NCBI RefSeq assembly: GCF_004363245.1
Contig: NZ_SNYV01000016.1
Coordinates: forward strand, 248,001-312,000
Length of the DNA stretch: 64,000 nt
DNA from: Sphingobacterium yanglingense
Lineage (GTDB): Bacteria; Bacteroidota; Bacteroidia; Sphingobacteriales; Sphingobacteriaceae
Direction: 5' to 3'
Shown: positions 53,113 to 61,262 of the stretch, piece by piece
How positions within the stretch are numbered: the stretch's first letter is position 1
How the letters are laid out: every line of letters starts with the position of its first letter
Translations under genes and position numbers: made by a program
Notes under the pieces: model-generated
Told to the model about the DNA's origin: nothing
The model's database searches: none
Seen by the model: only the letters and a program-made list of their open reading frames with translations

Positions 53113-53871
53113 TTAGCCTTCTTGTGTATCCAGTTCTTTAAGCCAATCGTATCCTTTTTCTTCCAACTCCAATGCCAACTCTTTCGTTCCAGTTTTGACA
53201 ATACGTCCATCGTACAATACGTGTACAAAATCCGGAACGATATAATCCAACAATCTTTGATAGTGTGTAATCACTACAAATGCATTGTCTTTTGAACGCA
53301 ATTGATTCACCCCATTAGCAACAATACGTAAAGCATCGATATCCAAACCTGAATCCGTCTCGTCCAAAATAGATAATTTAGGATTCAACATAGCCAGTTG
53401 AAAAATTTCGTTACGTTTTTTCTCTCCACCAGAAAATCCTTCATTTAAAGAACGGTTAGCCAGATTGGCAGAAAACTCAACTAGTTGTTGCTTTTCTTTA
53501 ACCGTTTTCAAAAACTCCTTTGCTTCCATCGGAGGTAAGCCCTTGTACTCGCGGATATCATTTACCGCAGTTTTCAAGAAGTTGATGTTAGATACTCCTG
53601 GTATTTCCACAGGATATTGAAATGCCAAAAACAAACCTTCACGAGCTCTATCCTCTGGAGACAAATCCAATAGATCAACACCATCTAGAATCGCTTCACC
53701 ATCCGTTACTTCATAAGAATCTCTCCCTGCTAACACGTTCCCTAAAGTACTCTTTCCAGCACCGTTAGGCCCCATAATAGCGTGAACTTCACCCGGTTTA
53801 ACCTCTAGATTTAATCCTTTTAATATTTGTTTGTCTTCGATAGACGCATGTAAATTTTTAATGCTTAACAT
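53113..53871 (-). CDS. sufC: Fe-S cluster assembly ATPase SufC
   Basis: ABC-type ATPase of the SufBC2D complex, 252 residues. It has Walker A GPNGAGKSTLGNVLAG near residue 34, the SufC-type signature LNEGFSGGEKKRNEIFQLA and Walker B with LSILDETDSGLDIDAL. It lies between sufB and sufD in the usual order. The 83 bases between sufB and sufC hold three tandem TATTGAG copies directly before its start codon. Confidence 0.97.
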   Translation of the reverse strand: MLSIKNLHASIEDKQILKGLNLEVKPGEVHAIMGPNGAGKSTLGNVLAGRDSYEVTDGEAILDGVDLLDLSPEDRAREGLFLAFQYPVEIPGVSNINFLKTAVNDIREYKGLPPMEAKEFLKTVKEKQQLVEFSANLANRSLNEGFSGGEKKRNEIFQLAMLNPKLSILDETDSGLDIDALRIVANGVNQLRSKDNAFVVITHYQRLLDYIVPDFVHVLYDGRIVKTGTKELALELEEKGYDWLKELDTQEG

Positions 53872-53879
53872 TATCTTAG

Positions 53880-53900
53880 TATTGAGTATTGAGTATTGAG
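53880..53900 (-). repeat. three tandem TATTGAG copies before sufC
   Basis: Three exact 7-base units at 53880, 53887 and 53894. On the minus strand they read TACTCAATACTCAATACTCA and lead into ATACTAAGATA and the ATG. The number of units could vary between strains. Confidence 0.6.
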
Positions 53901-53954
53901 TAACTAAATCTCCCTCTCAATTTTTATTTTTAAACTTATCTATATAATTATCTA

Positions 53955-55406
53955 CTACCCTACAGATCCTTCTAAAGAAATTGCAATCAACTTCTGGGCT
54001 TCTACTGCAAATTCCATTGGCAACTGATTTAACACCTCTTTAGCGTATCCATTGACAATCAAACCTACCGCTTTTTCAGAATCGATACCACGTTGATTCA
54101 AATAGAAAACCTGATCCTCTCCGATTTTGGAAGTAGTAGCTTCATGCTCAAGTTTAGCAGTCTTGCTCTTATTTTCTATATACGGGAAAGTATGTGCACC
54201 ACAACGGTCTCCAATTAACAGGGAATCACACTGTGTAAAGTTGCGCGAATTGTCCGCATTAGGGCCTATTTTCACCAATCCACGGTAACTATTGTGGCTT
54301 CTTCCTGCAGAAATTCCTTTCGAAATAATCTTGGACTTCGTATTCTTACCCAAGTGAACCATCTTCGTACCCGTATCGGCTACCTGGAAGTTCTTAGTCA
54401 TAGCGACAGAATAAAACTCGCCTACCGAATTATCTCCTTTAAGTATAACTCCTGGATATTTCCATGTAATAGCAGAACCTGTCTCTACCTGTGTCCAAGA
54501 TATTTTTGAATTATCACCTTTACAGATACCACGTTTGGTTACAAAATTGAAAATACCACCTTTTCCTTCTTTATCTCCAGGATACCAGTTCTGTACAGTA
54601 GAATATTTGATTTCTGCATCTTTCATGGCGATCAATTCGACAACTGCCGCATGCAATTGATTCTCATCACGCATAGGCGCCGTACATCCTTCTAGATAGG
54701 ACACGTAAGACCCTTCGTCCGCAACGATAAGCGTACGTTCAAATTGTCCTGTATTCTGCGCGTTGATTCGGAAATAGGTAGAAAGCTCCATAGGGCAGTG
54801 TACTCCCTTAGGAATATAAACAAATGACCCATCCGAAAACACTGCTGAGTTCAATGCGGCATAAATATTATCTGTTTGAGGAACCACAGTTCCCAAATAT
54901 TCTTTTACCAGTTCAGGGTATTCCTGTACTGCTTCACCGAAAGAACAGAATATCACTCCCTTTTCTTTTAACTTTTCCCGAAAAGTAGTCTTCACAGAAA
55001 CAGAGTCAAAAACAGCATCTACCGCCACGACTCCTGCTAATATTTTCTGCTCGTCCAAAGGAATCCCTAATTTTGCAAAGGTCTCCAATAATTCGGGATC
55101 AACTTCGTCCATACTCTCCAATAGCTTTTTAGGCTTTGGTGCAGCATAATAAGAAAGGTCTTGAAAATCGACTTCTGGATTCTCGAAATTCTGCCATGTC
55201 GGCATCTTCATCTTCAAGAAATGTTGAAAAGCTTTCAATCGCCATTCTAGCAACCATTCTGGCTCGTTTTTCTTTGAAGATATCAGGCGAATAGTGTCTT
55301 CATTCAGTCCCTTGGGAGCAATGTCCATCTCAATATCGGTCGTAAAACCGTATTTGTACTCCTCCTGCTCCAGCTCTTTCAGTAATTCGTCGTCTTTGGT
55401 ACTCAT
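53955..55406 (-). CDS. sufB: Fe-S cluster assembly protein SufB
   Basis: Scaffold subunit where nascent clusters form, 483 residues from the ATG at 55406. It shows YIPKGVHCPMELSTYFRINA, the beta-helix, and the C-terminal TQCDSLLIGDRCGAHTFPYIE with the cysteine expected for cluster or persulfide handling. The longer frame to 55442 adds 12 unconserved residues. It leads the sufBCD operon, with a promoter box about 50 bases upstream. No regulator of the IscR type is adjacent. Confidence 0.97.
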   Translation of the reverse strand: MSTKDDELLKELEQEEYKYGFTTDIEMDIAPKGLNEDTIRLISSKKNEPEWLLEWRLKAFQHFLKMKMPTWQNFENPEVDFQDLSYYAAPKPKKLLESMDEVDPELLETFAKLGIPLDEQKILAGVVAVDAVFDSVSVKTTFREKLKEKGVIFCSFGEAVQEYPELVKEYLGTVVPQTDNIYAALNSAVFSDGSFVYIPKGVHCPMELSTYFRINAQNTGQFERTLIVADEGSYVSYLEGCTAPMRDENQLHAAVVELIAMKDAEIKYSTVQNWYPGDKEGKGGIFNFVTKRGICKGDNSKISWTQVETGSAITWKYPGVILKGDNSVGEFYSVAMTKNFQVADTGTKMVHLGKNTKSKIISKGISAGRSHNSYRGLVKIGPNADNSRNFTQCDSLLIGDRCGAHTFPYIENKSKTAKLEHEATTSKIGEDQVFYLNQRGIDSEKAVGLIVNGYAKEVLNQLPMEFAVEAQKLIAISLEGSVG

Positions 55407-55457
55407 AATAATCTTCCCTTTTACCGAGTAGGCAACCCCCACTCTATTACAGGACTA

Positions 55458-55465
55458 CAAAGCTA
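55458..55465 (-). promoter_or_regulatory. -7 box of the suf operon promoter
   Basis: On the minus strand TAGCTTTG, a full match, lies 51 bases before the sufB ATG. The nearest TTG is only 12 bases upstream of it, shorter than usual. Confidence 0.45.
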
Positions 55466-55852
55466 CGACTTAAATAGCAATTAAACAGCATATTTTCACC
55501 AAGCAAGCCCTGTAAATCCCAATTTTGTGATAAAGATCACCTTTTTTTGTGCTTAACACGGATTTGCATTTCTTTTTTGACAAAGAAATGATTCCAGCTA
55601 GAGAAAAATAAAGCAGACGGTTTTCTTCAAAAGGATTTACATCCCTCACTAAATCCCCTCTTTCATTCAAAAATAATTCCTATTTTTATATAACATAATT
55701 ACTATCGAAAATCACTTTTGAACGAAGAATATCAAACCTTTGGACTCGTGAAGCCTGATTCGGACGGAATTATGCCTAGTTATTTTTTGCCTAGCACATT
55801 CGCGAATGCAAACCATTTTATTTAAGTTTACAAATTGAAGTAAAATAACCCT
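55466..55852. other. intergenic region between sufB and the Lrp gene, possible repeat remnant
   Basis: The 446-base gap holds a 66-codon open frame on the minus strand (55470-55670) that I judge non-coding, and a 9-bp inverted repeat CATTTCTTT / AAAGAAATG at 55567-55590. The minus strand reads in pieces like NPFEENRLLYFSLAGIISL followed, after a frame change, by LSKKEMQIRVKHKK. That mixture recalls a dispersed repeat seen in related genomes, but I cannot verify it. No clear promoter for the Lrp gene is seen. Confidence 0.35.
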
Positions 55853-56323
55853 ATGTCTTATCAACCGGATAAATTAGATTTAAAAATATTACGGCTGTTG
55901 CAAGAAAACGGAAGAATTACAAACCTCCAGCTTGCAACTAATATTGGTTTGTCTCCTGCTCCCACATTAGAACGGGTACGGAAACTGGAAAACTCAGGAT
56001 TTATCAAAAGCTACCATGCTTTTGTTGACGAAGAAAAACTAGGCTTGGGGATAAAATCCTTCATTCAGATTTCTTTAGACTTCCACACGCATAATGCCAT
56101 TCCTGAATTTGTAGAAGCTGTAAAAGCAATACCAGAAGTAACAGAGTGTCATCACGTTACTGGGAACTGCGATTTCATCCTAAAAGTTTACGTCAAAGAC
56201 ATCAAGGCATACGAAGGAGTTATTATGGAAAAGATTGCTAAAATCCCATTTGTAAAAACCTTCCAGACAATGATGATTATGTCAACCTCAAAAAAAGAGC
56301 CTATAGTACCACTTGAATACTAA
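55853..56323 (+). CDS. Lrp/AsnC-family transcriptional regulator
   Basis: This 156-residue protein has an N-terminal winged helix-turn-helix (KLDLKILRLLQENGRITNLQ in the first helices, then GLSPAPTLERVRKLENSGFI). The C-terminal RAM/AsnC ligand-binding domain has VTECHHVTGNCDFILKVYVKD. These regulators sense amino acids and act as octamers. The next gene starts 5 bases after its stop, so they form one transcript. The ligand is not deducible. Confidence 0.94.
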   Translation: MSYQPDKLDLKILRLLQENGRITNLQLATNIGLSPAPTLERVRKLENSGFIKSYHAFVDEEKLGLGIKSFIQISLDFHTHNAIPEFVEAVKAIPEVTECHHVTGNCDFILKVYVKDIKAYEGVIMEKIAKIPFVKTFQTMMIMSTSKKEPIVPLEY

Positions 56324-56328
56324 GCTGA

Positions 56329-57408
56329 ATGCAAGAGCAAACCATACCATACAACGACTTTGCAATAATATTGACTTGGCCCGATGCTACTATTAGAGGC
56401 GATGAAAAATGGATGATGTTTTTCAAAAAAATCGGGGTAGTTAAGAATCTCAATTTTAAAGTGGGGCATACCGGAATTGTCTTAATAGATCACAGAAATG
56501 GCAATATGTTGTTCTATGATTTTGGTAGATACATCGCCCCCCGAGGCTATGGTCGTGCAAGATCACAATTCTCTGACCCTTTACTTGAGATTAAAATCAA
56601 AGCCAAATTTATTGGAGGAAAAGTCAGCAACTTACACGAAATTGTTGAATATTTCGAAGATTTGAAACCCGCTATGTATGGTGAGGGCAGACTCTTGCTG
56701 TCGATCGTGGAAGGCATCAACTTTTCAATGGCTAGGGCCTATGGAGATCAGTGTGTGATGCAGGGAACCTATCCCTACGGTGCTGTAGCCCGTAACAATA
56801 ATAATTGCTCTCGATTTATTACGAGAATGCTGATAAAGGCCTCACAACGCTTTCACTTCTGGCATATGATCAATCTTCCAGAGACCATCAAATCCAGTCC
56901 TGTTAGTAACTTAGTCAATACGGTCAGTGATAGAATGATCTACTCTTACTCGCCCGAAGAAGGTCTTGTTCATTTTCGGATGAATAGGTTTCAATCTTTC
57001 TGGTTCTTAGTTAAGCAGCTTGGCGACAATGTCTTTCGAACGAAGGCAAACTTACTTCCTACAGATCAGATTATTGGAGCCGTCCATTACCGTTCAAAAC
57101 CAATCAGTATCCCCAAAGATGCGATGTATTTAGGTGGAGTTGGAGATGGCGCTTGGTATACCGTTTCCCCTCAAGAGGACAAACACCTTATAATAAAACG
57201 GTTTACAACATCTGGAAAGTTAGAGTATGTGGTTTTGGGCGAAGCAGAAGATGCTTTTGACCCGACAGAATCATATGAAATTACGTACGACAGCAATCTA
57301 CTCGTGACGCATATTCTCCAACAAGGGAACAAACTCCGTATTAAACATATTAAGCAACTCGAAGCAAAACAGTACACCTACAATCATATTCAAGAAAGAT
57401 ACGCTTAA
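56329..57408 (+). CDS. protein with permuted NlpC/P60-like cysteine-peptidase pattern (DUF6695-like)
   Basis: This 359-residue protein has no signal peptide. The N-terminal half contains FKVGHTGIVLIDHRNGNMLFYDFGRY (in two parts) with a His next to a Gly, and later YGAVARNNNNCSRFITRML with a Cys after the Asn run. His before Cys, with NNC, is the pattern of circularly permuted NlpC/P60 or YiiX-like domains. The C-terminal third looks like a beta-rich accessory domain. I believe it belongs to the DUF6695 family; an enzymatic role is inference. It is coupled to the Lrp gene and overlaps ung by 4 bases, end to end. Confidence 0.65.
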   Translation: MQEQTIPYNDFAIILTWPDATIRGDEKWMMFFKKIGVVKNLNFKVGHTGIVLIDHRNGNMLFYDFGRYIAPRGYGRARSQFSDPLLEIKIKAKFIGGKVSNLHEIVEYFEDLKPAMYGEGRLLLSIVEGINFSMARAYGDQCVMQGTYPYGAVARNNNNCSRFITRMLIKASQRFHFWHMINLPETIKSSPVSNLVNTVSDRMIYSYSPEEGLVHFRMNRFQSFWFLVKQLGDNVFRTKANLLPTDQIIGAVHYRSKPISIPKDAMYLGGVGDGAWYTVSPQEDKHLIIKRFTTSGKLEYVVLGEAEDAFDPTESYEITYDSNLLVTHILQQGNKLRIKHIKQLEAKQYTYNHIQERYA

Positions 57409-58079
57409 TCAAGCTGCCAGTCAATAGACCCGCGCCCATGCTCCTCGAGATAAGCATTGCTTTTTGAAAAGTGCTTGGATCCAAAGAAACCACGGTACAC
57501 CGAAAGAGGTGAAGGGTGCACAGCCTTTAACACCAAATGCTTGCTGTGATCAATCAACACCGATTTCTTTTGTGCATATGACCCCCACAAGATAAACACA
57601 ACGTGATTTAACTCTTTAGAAATCTGAGCTATCACCTGATCGGTAAACTCTTCCCATCCTTGCTTTTGATGAGAGGCCGCCTGATGTGCTCGAACCGTAA
57701 GTGTTGCATTAAGTAATAAAACACCCTGTTCTGCCCACTTGGTCAAATCACCAGATTTTGGGTAGGTAAAACCGGGAATATCTGTCGTAAGTTCCGCAAA
57801 AATATTCTTCAAAGAAGGAGGGTGCATTATACCATTTGGGACAGAAAAAGACAACCCATGAGCCTGTCCTACATTATGATAAGGATCTTGCCCCAGAATC
57901 ACGACTTTCACATCAGGAAGAGGCGTCAGCCGAAAAGCATTAAAGACCAGTTCCTGCGGCGGATAGACAACCTGGTCATGGCGCTCCTTCTGTACAAATG
58001 CAGATAGATGGCGCATACGCTCTTGTTTTAATAATGGTTTTAACAACTCATCCCAACTTTCATCAAATAGCTTTTCCAT
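57405..58079 (-). CDS. ung: uracil-DNA glycosylase
   Basis: Removes uracil from DNA (family 1). The 224-residue protein has the water-activating motif GQDPYHNVGQAHGLSFSVP near residue 61, LLNATLTVRAHQAASH and the DNA-intercalation loop HPSPLSVYRGFFGSKHF. All catalytic residues are present. It converges on the preceding gene with a 4-base overlap of stops. Confidence 0.97.
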   Translation of the reverse strand: MEKLFDESWDELLKPLLKQERMRHLSAFVQKERHDQVVYPPQELVFNAFRLTPLPDVKVVILGQDPYHNVGQAHGLSFSVPNGIMHPPSLKNIFAELTTDIPGFTYPKSGDLTKWAEQGVLLLNATLTVRAHQAASHQKQGWEEFTDQVIAQISKELNHVVFILWGSYAQKKSVLIDHSKHLVLKAVHPSPLSVYRGFFGSKHFSKSNAYLEEHGRGSIDWQLD

Positions 58080-58139
58080 GTATCCAACTTAGATAAAATG
58101 CCTTATATTAACGAACAACAAACTAAAAAAAATCGACTA

Positions 58140-58655
58140 CTAATTTGCGCCTCGTAAATTCCTATGATTATGCTTTCGCGTATAAAACGTCTGCTTTAAA
58201 GCAGACTCTCCGGAAATGATAGAAATATTCCCATCTTCCTCAAACATCGCTAACTTTACATCTTTGATATGCTCTACACCATGCTCCCGCATAGCTTCAT
58301 ACAATTCATCAGCTGATATTCCAATCTTACTAAGCATATCAAAATCAGGCTTGCCTTTGTGTACTAACACTTGGGGTTTTTGTTGCACAATCTTTTGGAA
58401 AAACTTATTTTTCAAAACCACTCTTTTAATAAAGAAATTGACAAGAAAAAGAACGAGTGCGGCCAACAAGCCTCCCTCTAAACTTGTATCATTCCCTACC
58501 ATCGCATTCTGCACGGCATTACTTATCAGTAATATCAAAATGACATCTACTGTATTAAGTTGTGAGAGTTCCTTCTTTCCAAAAACACGGATAGCAATCA
58601 GCATGAAAAAGTAAACTGCTACACAACGGATAATAACATTCAAATATGCTTCCAT
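58140..58655 (-). CDS. DUF421 (YetF-like) membrane protein
   Basis: This 171-residue protein has three membrane helices in the first 80 residues and the family blocks RVFGKKELSQLNTVDVILILLISNAVQNAMVG in two parts. A cytoplasmic YetF-like domain (KIGISADELYEAMREHGVEHI, then VKLAMFEEDGNISII) follows. The function is unknown; in Bacillus, relatives act in spore or envelope stress. It is a single gene. The 192 bases upstream contain no clear promoter box on the minus strand. Confidence 0.9.
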   Translation of the reverse strand: MEAYLNVIIRCVAVYFFMLIAIRVFGKKELSQLNTVDVILILLISNAVQNAMVGNDTSLEGGLLAALVLFLVNFFIKRVVLKNKFFQKIVQQKPQVLVHKGKPDFDMLSKIGISADELYEAMREHGVEHIKDVKLAMFEEDGNISIISGESALKQTFYTRKHNHRNLRGAN

Positions 58656-58847
58656 TGAGTTTCCTTTCTACAAGATAAGATAAAAATTACAAATCCTATT
58701 TCCTTTCCTTTTCCATTCATTAAAATATCCGACAAATAAGCTTGGATAGCACCAAAACACCAGCTTAAACACTTTTATACATCAAACCTGTTGGATAACA
58801 CCTTAAATTAACAGATATTTGCATATATAATATAGTTATAGATTAAA

Positions 58848-59387
58848 ATGTCAAATTTAGTACGTATAATTCTAAGTAGCCTCCTATTAATAGGTACTGT
58901 GGCTCTTTTTTGGTTTGGTCACTGGGGCTGGGGGATTTTAGGAATCTTAATCACTATTCTTGCGTGGGTGACGGTATTTTTCAATGAGAACATGCTTATC
59001 GCGCAATGGTATTTTCGCAAACAAGACATTCCTAACGCAGAAAAATGGCTAAATAAAATTAAAAACTACGAGTCCCAGCTTATCACGGCCCAACACGGAT
59101 ATTATCACTTGTTATTGGGCTTGATCGAATCACAACGAGCTCCAATGCAATCTGAGAAATTCTTTAAGAAAGCACTTTCTCTAGGTTTACATATGGACCA
59201 CAACGTAGCCTTAGCAAAACTAAGTCTAGCTGGTGTGATGATGGCGAAAAGAAACAAACGGGAGGCTGAAAAGCTCCTACAGGAAGCAAAGAGAGCCGAT
59301 AAAAATAAATTATTGGCAGATCAGATTAAAATGATGAAAGATCAAATGACGATGATGGATAAGCAACAATTCCGTTATTCGAGATAA
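58848..59387 (+). CDS. small membrane protein with TPR-like helices
   Basis: This 179-residue protein has two adjoining membrane helices (about 5-22 and 25-45) rich in Trp and Gly (FWFGHWGWGILGILI). A cytoplasmic or periplasmic TPR-like array follows: AEKWLNKIKNYESQLITAQHG, YYHLLLGLIESQ, SEKFFKKALSLGL. The last 40 residues are charged with repeated Met and Lys. Function is unknown. GATATTTG (7 of 8 matches to the -7 box) lies about 30 bases upstream. The gene ends at a bidirectional terminator. Confidence 0.75.
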   Translation: MSNLVRIILSSLLLIGTVALFWFGHWGWGILGILITILAWVTVFFNENMLIAQWYFRKQDIPNAEKWLNKIKNYESQLITAQHGYYHLLLGLIESQRAPMQSEKFFKKALSLGLHMDHNVALAKLSLAGVMMAKRNKREAEKLLQEAKRADKNKLLADQIKMMKDQMTMMDKQQFRYSR

Positions 59388-59390
59388 CAC

Positions 59391-59423
59391 AAAAAAGGCA
59401 ATCTAGTTTAGATTGCCTTTTTC
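59391..59423. terminator. bidirectional terminator
   Basis: Perfect 14-bp stem AAAAAGGCAATCTA / TAGATTGCCTTTTT with a 3-base loop, between convergent genes. Confidence 0.88.
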
Positions 59424-59884
59424 TATAAGTCTATAATTATCTCCAGGAACTTGCCTTGTTCGGAACTATCTTCAAAGACCAGTTTACATTGTTGAGGTAT
59501 CCCCCACTGCTTTTTCCAACCTGTGGTTTGAATCACCAATTTAACAGGAGTATCTTCTTCTAATAAGTAATGTAGATAGTTTTGTCGATCCTTTGCCTGA
59601 AGTCGAACCTTTCCCATCTGCATCACGTCATATAAATAAACCTGTCCTTTTGAATCCACAATACCTGAAGCAAAACTATTAAGCTTAAACTCTCTAGTTC
59701 CCCTTTCATAAGATATAAGATAGAGCTCCACTGTAGCCGTATCCCCTTTTGCAGATAAGAAAACCTCTTTTACATCAACCTGTATATCATCCACCAAAAC
59801 AGGCCCTTCGTCCGAGCTTTGCCCAAAAGAATCAAACGTAACTAGTGAAAAAACAAACGCAATAAGTATGATTATAGTTCTCAT
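59423..59884 (-). CDS. exported protein of unknown function
   Basis: This 153-residue protein has a signal peptide (cleavage near DSFGQ). The mature part is beta-rich (VDDIQVDVKEVFLSAKGDTATVELYLISY in pieces) and ends with a hydrophobic strand. No family is recognised. Its ATG overlaps the stop of the DUF4293 gene (TAATG), so the two are translationally coupled. Its stop lies at the edge of the shared terminator. Confidence 0.7.
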   Translation of the reverse strand: MRTIIILIAFVFSLVTFDSFGQSSDEGPVLVDDIQVDVKEVFLSAKGDTATVELYLISYERGTREFKLNSFASGIVDSKGQVYLYDVMQMGKVRLQAKDRQNYLHYLLEEDTPVKLVIQTTGWKKQWGIPQQCKLVFEDSSEQGKFLEIIIDL

Positions 59885-60357
59885 TAACGTAAGCGATCTG
59901 CAGATTTAATCAATTTCTCGTCCTTACGGATACCACCAATAGCCATTGCCAGAAATATGATTGCAATAGGCAAAAGAAAAAAACCTACACCTATATTCTG
60001 TGCTCCAAAAGATTGGGAAATTAGACTTAAGGTATCCGTTGCAGATACAAATAGCCAAACTCCAAATAAACAGATTAAGACGATTTCCACAAAAATCAGT
60101 GTTAATTGTCTTTTTCTATTCTTATATAAAAATATGGTCACAATAGGTATAAATCCTAATACCACTGTTGCAATACTTTGCAATAAGTAGCTCTCTTGTT
60201 TAACACTTTCGTTATTGACAGCGGCGTAAGAACCGGTCACCAAAAGCTTCTTACCCAATCCAACTAAATCGGTATAATTTAAATAGGGAAAAACAAATAA
60301 CCCCAGAATAACAACTGCGGCCAATAACAACCAGATGGACTGAATACGTTGAATCAT
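59884..60357 (-). CDS. DUF4293 family membrane protein
   Basis: This 157-residue protein has four membrane helices and the family start MIQRIQSIWLLLAAVVILG. The second and third helices follow at about 58-76 and 84-106, and the last at about 122-142. It is a Bacteroidota-specific family of unknown function. A promoter lies upstream, and the gene is divergent from truA. Confidence 0.9.
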   Translation of the reverse strand: MIQRIQSIWLLLAAVVILGLFVFPYLNYTDLVGLGKKLLVTGSYAAVNNESVKQESYLLQSIATVVLGFIPIVTIFLYKNRKRQLTLIFVEIVLICLFGVWLFVSATDTLSLISQSFGAQNIGVGFFLLPIAIIFLAMAIGGIRKDEKLIKSADRLR

Positions 60358-60380
60358 AACTTTACTTTCTTATTATAACG

Positions 60381-60412
60381 CAAACTTATATAAAATGCTT
60401 TGCATTCACCAA
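60381..60412 (-). promoter_or_regulatory. promoter of the DUF4293 gene
   Basis: On the minus strand TTG (60412-60410), a 21-base spacer and TAAGTTTG (60388-60381), 23 bases before the ATG. Confidence 0.6.
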
Positions 60413-60456
60413 CACCTAATGAAAAAGCACTATGCAATCACTAAAACTATTATTAT

Positions 60457-60464
60457 TATCTTTG
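60457..60464 (+). promoter_or_regulatory. -7 box of truA, leaderless with GTG start
   Basis: TATCTTTG is followed by TTCT and the GTG at 60469, the same 4-base spacing as in other leaderless candidates here. Confidence 0.5.
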
Positions 60465-60468
60465 TTCT

Positions 60469-61224
60469 GTGGAGGCAAAAAAACGGTTTTTTATGGAGAT
60501 AGCCTATGATGGCAGCTCATATCATGGTTGGCAGGTCCAACCTAATGCAATATCAGTACAGGAGAAGCTAAATCATGCTTTGCACACCTTGACCAGAGAA
60601 AACATAGAAACTACAGGGGCTGGAAGAACAGACACAGGTGTCCATGCTAAACAGCTATTTGTACATTTTGATAGCGAAAACCCTCACTTTTCAGGTGCAT
60701 TGGAAAAGTTCAAACAGTCCTTAAATGCCTTACTTCCATACGACATCGCGATCAAAAGAGTTTTTGAAGTATCCCTGGACGCTCACGCTCGATTCGATGC
60801 AACGTCCCGTAGCTACGAATACCATATACATATCCACAAAAACCCCTTTTTTATCAATAGGTCATGGCACGTACGGGCACTTCCAAATATCGAGAAAATG
60901 AATGAGGCCGCTCAATACCTTTTGGGAACTAAGGATTTTTCATGTTTCAGTAAGTCAAATACACAAGTCCATACAAACATATGTACTATTACCGAAGCAC
61001 TGTGGGTACAACAAGGAGATACTGCTGTATTTAAGATTACCGCAGATCGATTTCTTAGGAATATGGTACGGGCTATCGTAGGTACACTTTTTAAGATAGG
61101 CTCACAGGACTTACCCATTGCTTACCTTACTGATGTGCTTTCGAGCAAAGACAGGTCAATGGCAGGCACCTCTGTCCCTGCCCATGGATTATACCTAACC
61201 CAAGTTCTTTACCCCTACGTATGA
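60469..61224 (+). CDS. truA: tRNA pseudouridine synthase A
   Basis: Isomerises uridines 38-40 in the anticodon arm. The 251-residue protein has FMEIAYDGSSYHGWQVQPN at the start, the catalytic aspartate in GAGRTDTGVHAKQ near residue 54 and the block SYEYHIHIHKNPF. The GTG at 60469 keeps the full first strand (KRFFMEIAYDG). The ATG at 60493 would cut it, so GTG is preferred. Confidence 0.94.
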   Translation: MEAKKRFFMEIAYDGSSYHGWQVQPNAISVQEKLNHALHTLTRENIETTGAGRTDTGVHAKQLFVHFDSENPHFSGALEKFKQSLNALLPYDIAIKRVFEVSLDAHARFDATSRSYEYHIHIHKNPFFINRSWHVRALPNIEKMNEAAQYLLGTKDFSCFSKSNTQVHTNICTITEALWVQQGDTAVFKITADRFLRNMVRAIVGTLFKIGSQDLPIAYLTDVLSSKDRSMAGTSVPAHGLYLTQVLYPYV

Positions 61225-61262
61225 GTAGCCCTCAACAAATCACATACCCTTAATTGATTCGG

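Noticed and set aside
55470..55670. 66-codon frame on the minus strand as a gene
   Set aside because: Start and composition look random; it resembles a repeat remnant with a frame change rather than a coding sequence.
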